Origin: an uncultured Paracoccaceae bacterium
GTDB taxonomy: Bacteria; Pseudomonadota; Alphaproteobacteria; Rhodobacterales; Rhodobacteraceae
Direction of reading: 5' to 3'
Length of the DNA: 6,220 nt
NCBI GenBank assembly: GCA_937900975.1
Contig: CALCPC010000304.1
Coordinates: forward strand, 1 to 6,220
How positions within the stretch are numbered: the stretch's first letter is position 1; each line of letters starts with the position of its first letter. The translations under genes and the position numbers were made by a program. This document shows positions 5,530 through 6,220 of the stretch, in pieces. The notes below the pieces were generated by a model that was not told the DNA's origin, made no database searches, and saw nothing but the letters and a program-made list of their open reading frames with translations.

Positions 5530-5643
5530 GGTGCCGCGGGTCGCAGCCAGGCTGCGCGTCAGAGACGGTTTTGCCATAGGACCGGTGGGGCGCAGCGCCG
5601 ACGGGTTTTCTGTGTGCCGGGGGGCGCTGGCCGGCGCGGCAGG

Positions 5644-6220
5644 CTAAGACCGCACCGCTTGGGCGGCGGACATGACAGTGATCAGCTCGGCAATCGACTT
5701 TAGCACCATCTTCTCAAGGATCCGCGCGCGGTGATGATCGACCGTGCGCGGGCTGATGTCCAGCGCGCGGGCGAGCTCTTTGCTGGACGTGGTCGACGGA
5801 TTGGCGAAGATAAAATCCGCGATCTCCCGCTCTCGCGGGGTCAGCGTGTCAAGGCGAAGCCGCGCCTGCGCCTGGCGGTGATGGTCCGCCCGTCCCTTGG
5901 CATCGGCGTCAAGTGCGGCCTGAATGCTGTGCACCAAAACGTCGGGCGAAAAGGGCTTTTCGAGGAAATCGATGGCCCCCGCTTTGATCGCTTGAACCGA
6001 TTCCGGGACACCGCCATGGCCGGTGATAAAGATAATCGGGATCGTATAGCCCTTGCGGGCCAGGTGCGCTTGCAGCTCCAAACCGGTCATGCCGGGCATG
6101 CCTTGATCCAGCAGGATACACCCGGCTTGCTCAGGGTCATAAGCCTCGGCAAAGGCCAGCGCCGAGGCAAAGCACACAACCTCAAACCCCCGCTTTCCCA
6201 GCGCGCGCGAAAGAGAAGAG
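5644..6220 (-). CDS. FixJ-family response regulator, N-terminus beyond window
   Basis: Two-component response regulator, 191 residues visible; it runs off the window edge. The open frame continues without a break past the GTG at 6177 as SLSRALGKRGFEVV, clearly receiver-domain sequence, so that codon is not the start and about 16 N-terminal residues (including the acidic pocket) are missing. The phosphoacceptor Asp is in ILLDQGMPG (D38 of the visible part); the switch Thr is in FITGHGG and the conserved Lys in EKPF. After a linker rich in Ala, His and Arg comes a LuxR/GerE helix-turn-helix: LTPREREIADFIF, then ELARALDISPRTVDHHRARILEKM. The turn contains NPSTTSSKELA, two or three residues longer than the usual GxSNKEIA. 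A partner sensor kinase would be expected upstream, outside the window; the target genes are unknown. The stop is TAG at 5644-5646. Confidence 0.9.
   Translation of the reverse strand, partial: SSLSRALGKRGFEVVCFASALAFAEAYDPEQAGCILLDQGMPGMTGLELQAHLARKGYTIPIIFITGHGGVPESVQAIKAGAIDFLEKPFSPDVLVHSIQAALDADAKGRADHHRQAQARLRLDTLTPREREIADFIFANPSTTSSKELARALDISPRTVDHHRARILEKMVLKSIAELITVMSAAQAVRS

Larger units (their letters stand above)
5206..5643. other. Structured intergenic region between the two regulators
   Basis: Nearly 440 bp with no coding frame I can support. It holds a long imperfect hairpin (5325-5363), two adjacent small hairpins (GAGGTC/GACCTC at 5375-5389 and GCCGG/CCGGC at 5395-5409), a perfect 20-bp palindrome (5510-5529), and stem-loops CGCAGC/GCTGCG (5542-5556) and CGTC/GACG (5557-5567) followed by GTTTT on the plus strand. 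It must contain the promoter of the ribbon-helix-helix gene and any terminator of the FixJ gene, neither of which is clear. Confidence 0.6.

Overview
This 6.2-kb, GC-rich window looks like chromosomal DNA of an alphaproteobacterium, most likely Rhodobacterales (Roseobacter/Rhodobacter type). I infer this from the base composition and gene families: a FixJ-type regulator, a short RHH_4-type ribbon-helix-helix protein, an SH3 lipid-free secreted protein with a C-terminal domain I associate with that order, and a PhoD-like phosphatase. I could not run a search.

Layout from left to right. A PhoD-like metallophosphatase lies on the minus strand (46-1476). Directly upstream of it is an array of about 23 tandem 24-bp units (1594-2144). 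On the plus strand these encode a proline-rich octapeptide of the form V-[LIV]-[AST]-P-[KQE]-[AVE]-[RS]-P; the array carries one single-base deletion and one in-frame stop. A 450-bp stretch without a convincing gene follows. Next is a plus-strand secreted SH3-domain protein (2652-3293). It converges on a minus-strand periplasmic PQQ-type sugar dehydrogenase (3476-4747), with a GC-rich terminator hairpin between them. Upstream of the dehydrogenase are a perfect 20-bp palindrome and a minus-strand ribbon-helix-helix protein (4909-5205). A 440-bp intergenic stretch with several stem-loops follows. The window ends in a FixJ/LuxR-type response regulator (minus strand, 5644 to the edge) whose first ~16 residues lie outside.

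The genes do not form one obvious pathway. The sugar dehydrogenase and SH3 protein act outside the cytoplasm. The phosphatase has no visible export signal. The two regulators sit upstream of the dehydrogenase on the same strand, but long gaps argue against a single operon with FixJ.

The two places most worth a second look are the octapeptide repeat array, whose true coding strand is unresolved and which looks like a decaying or highly variable gene, and the structured intergenic region at 5325-5572, which may hold a non-coding RNA or a cluster of operator sites. No CRISPR array, tRNA, rRNA or insertion sequence was seen.
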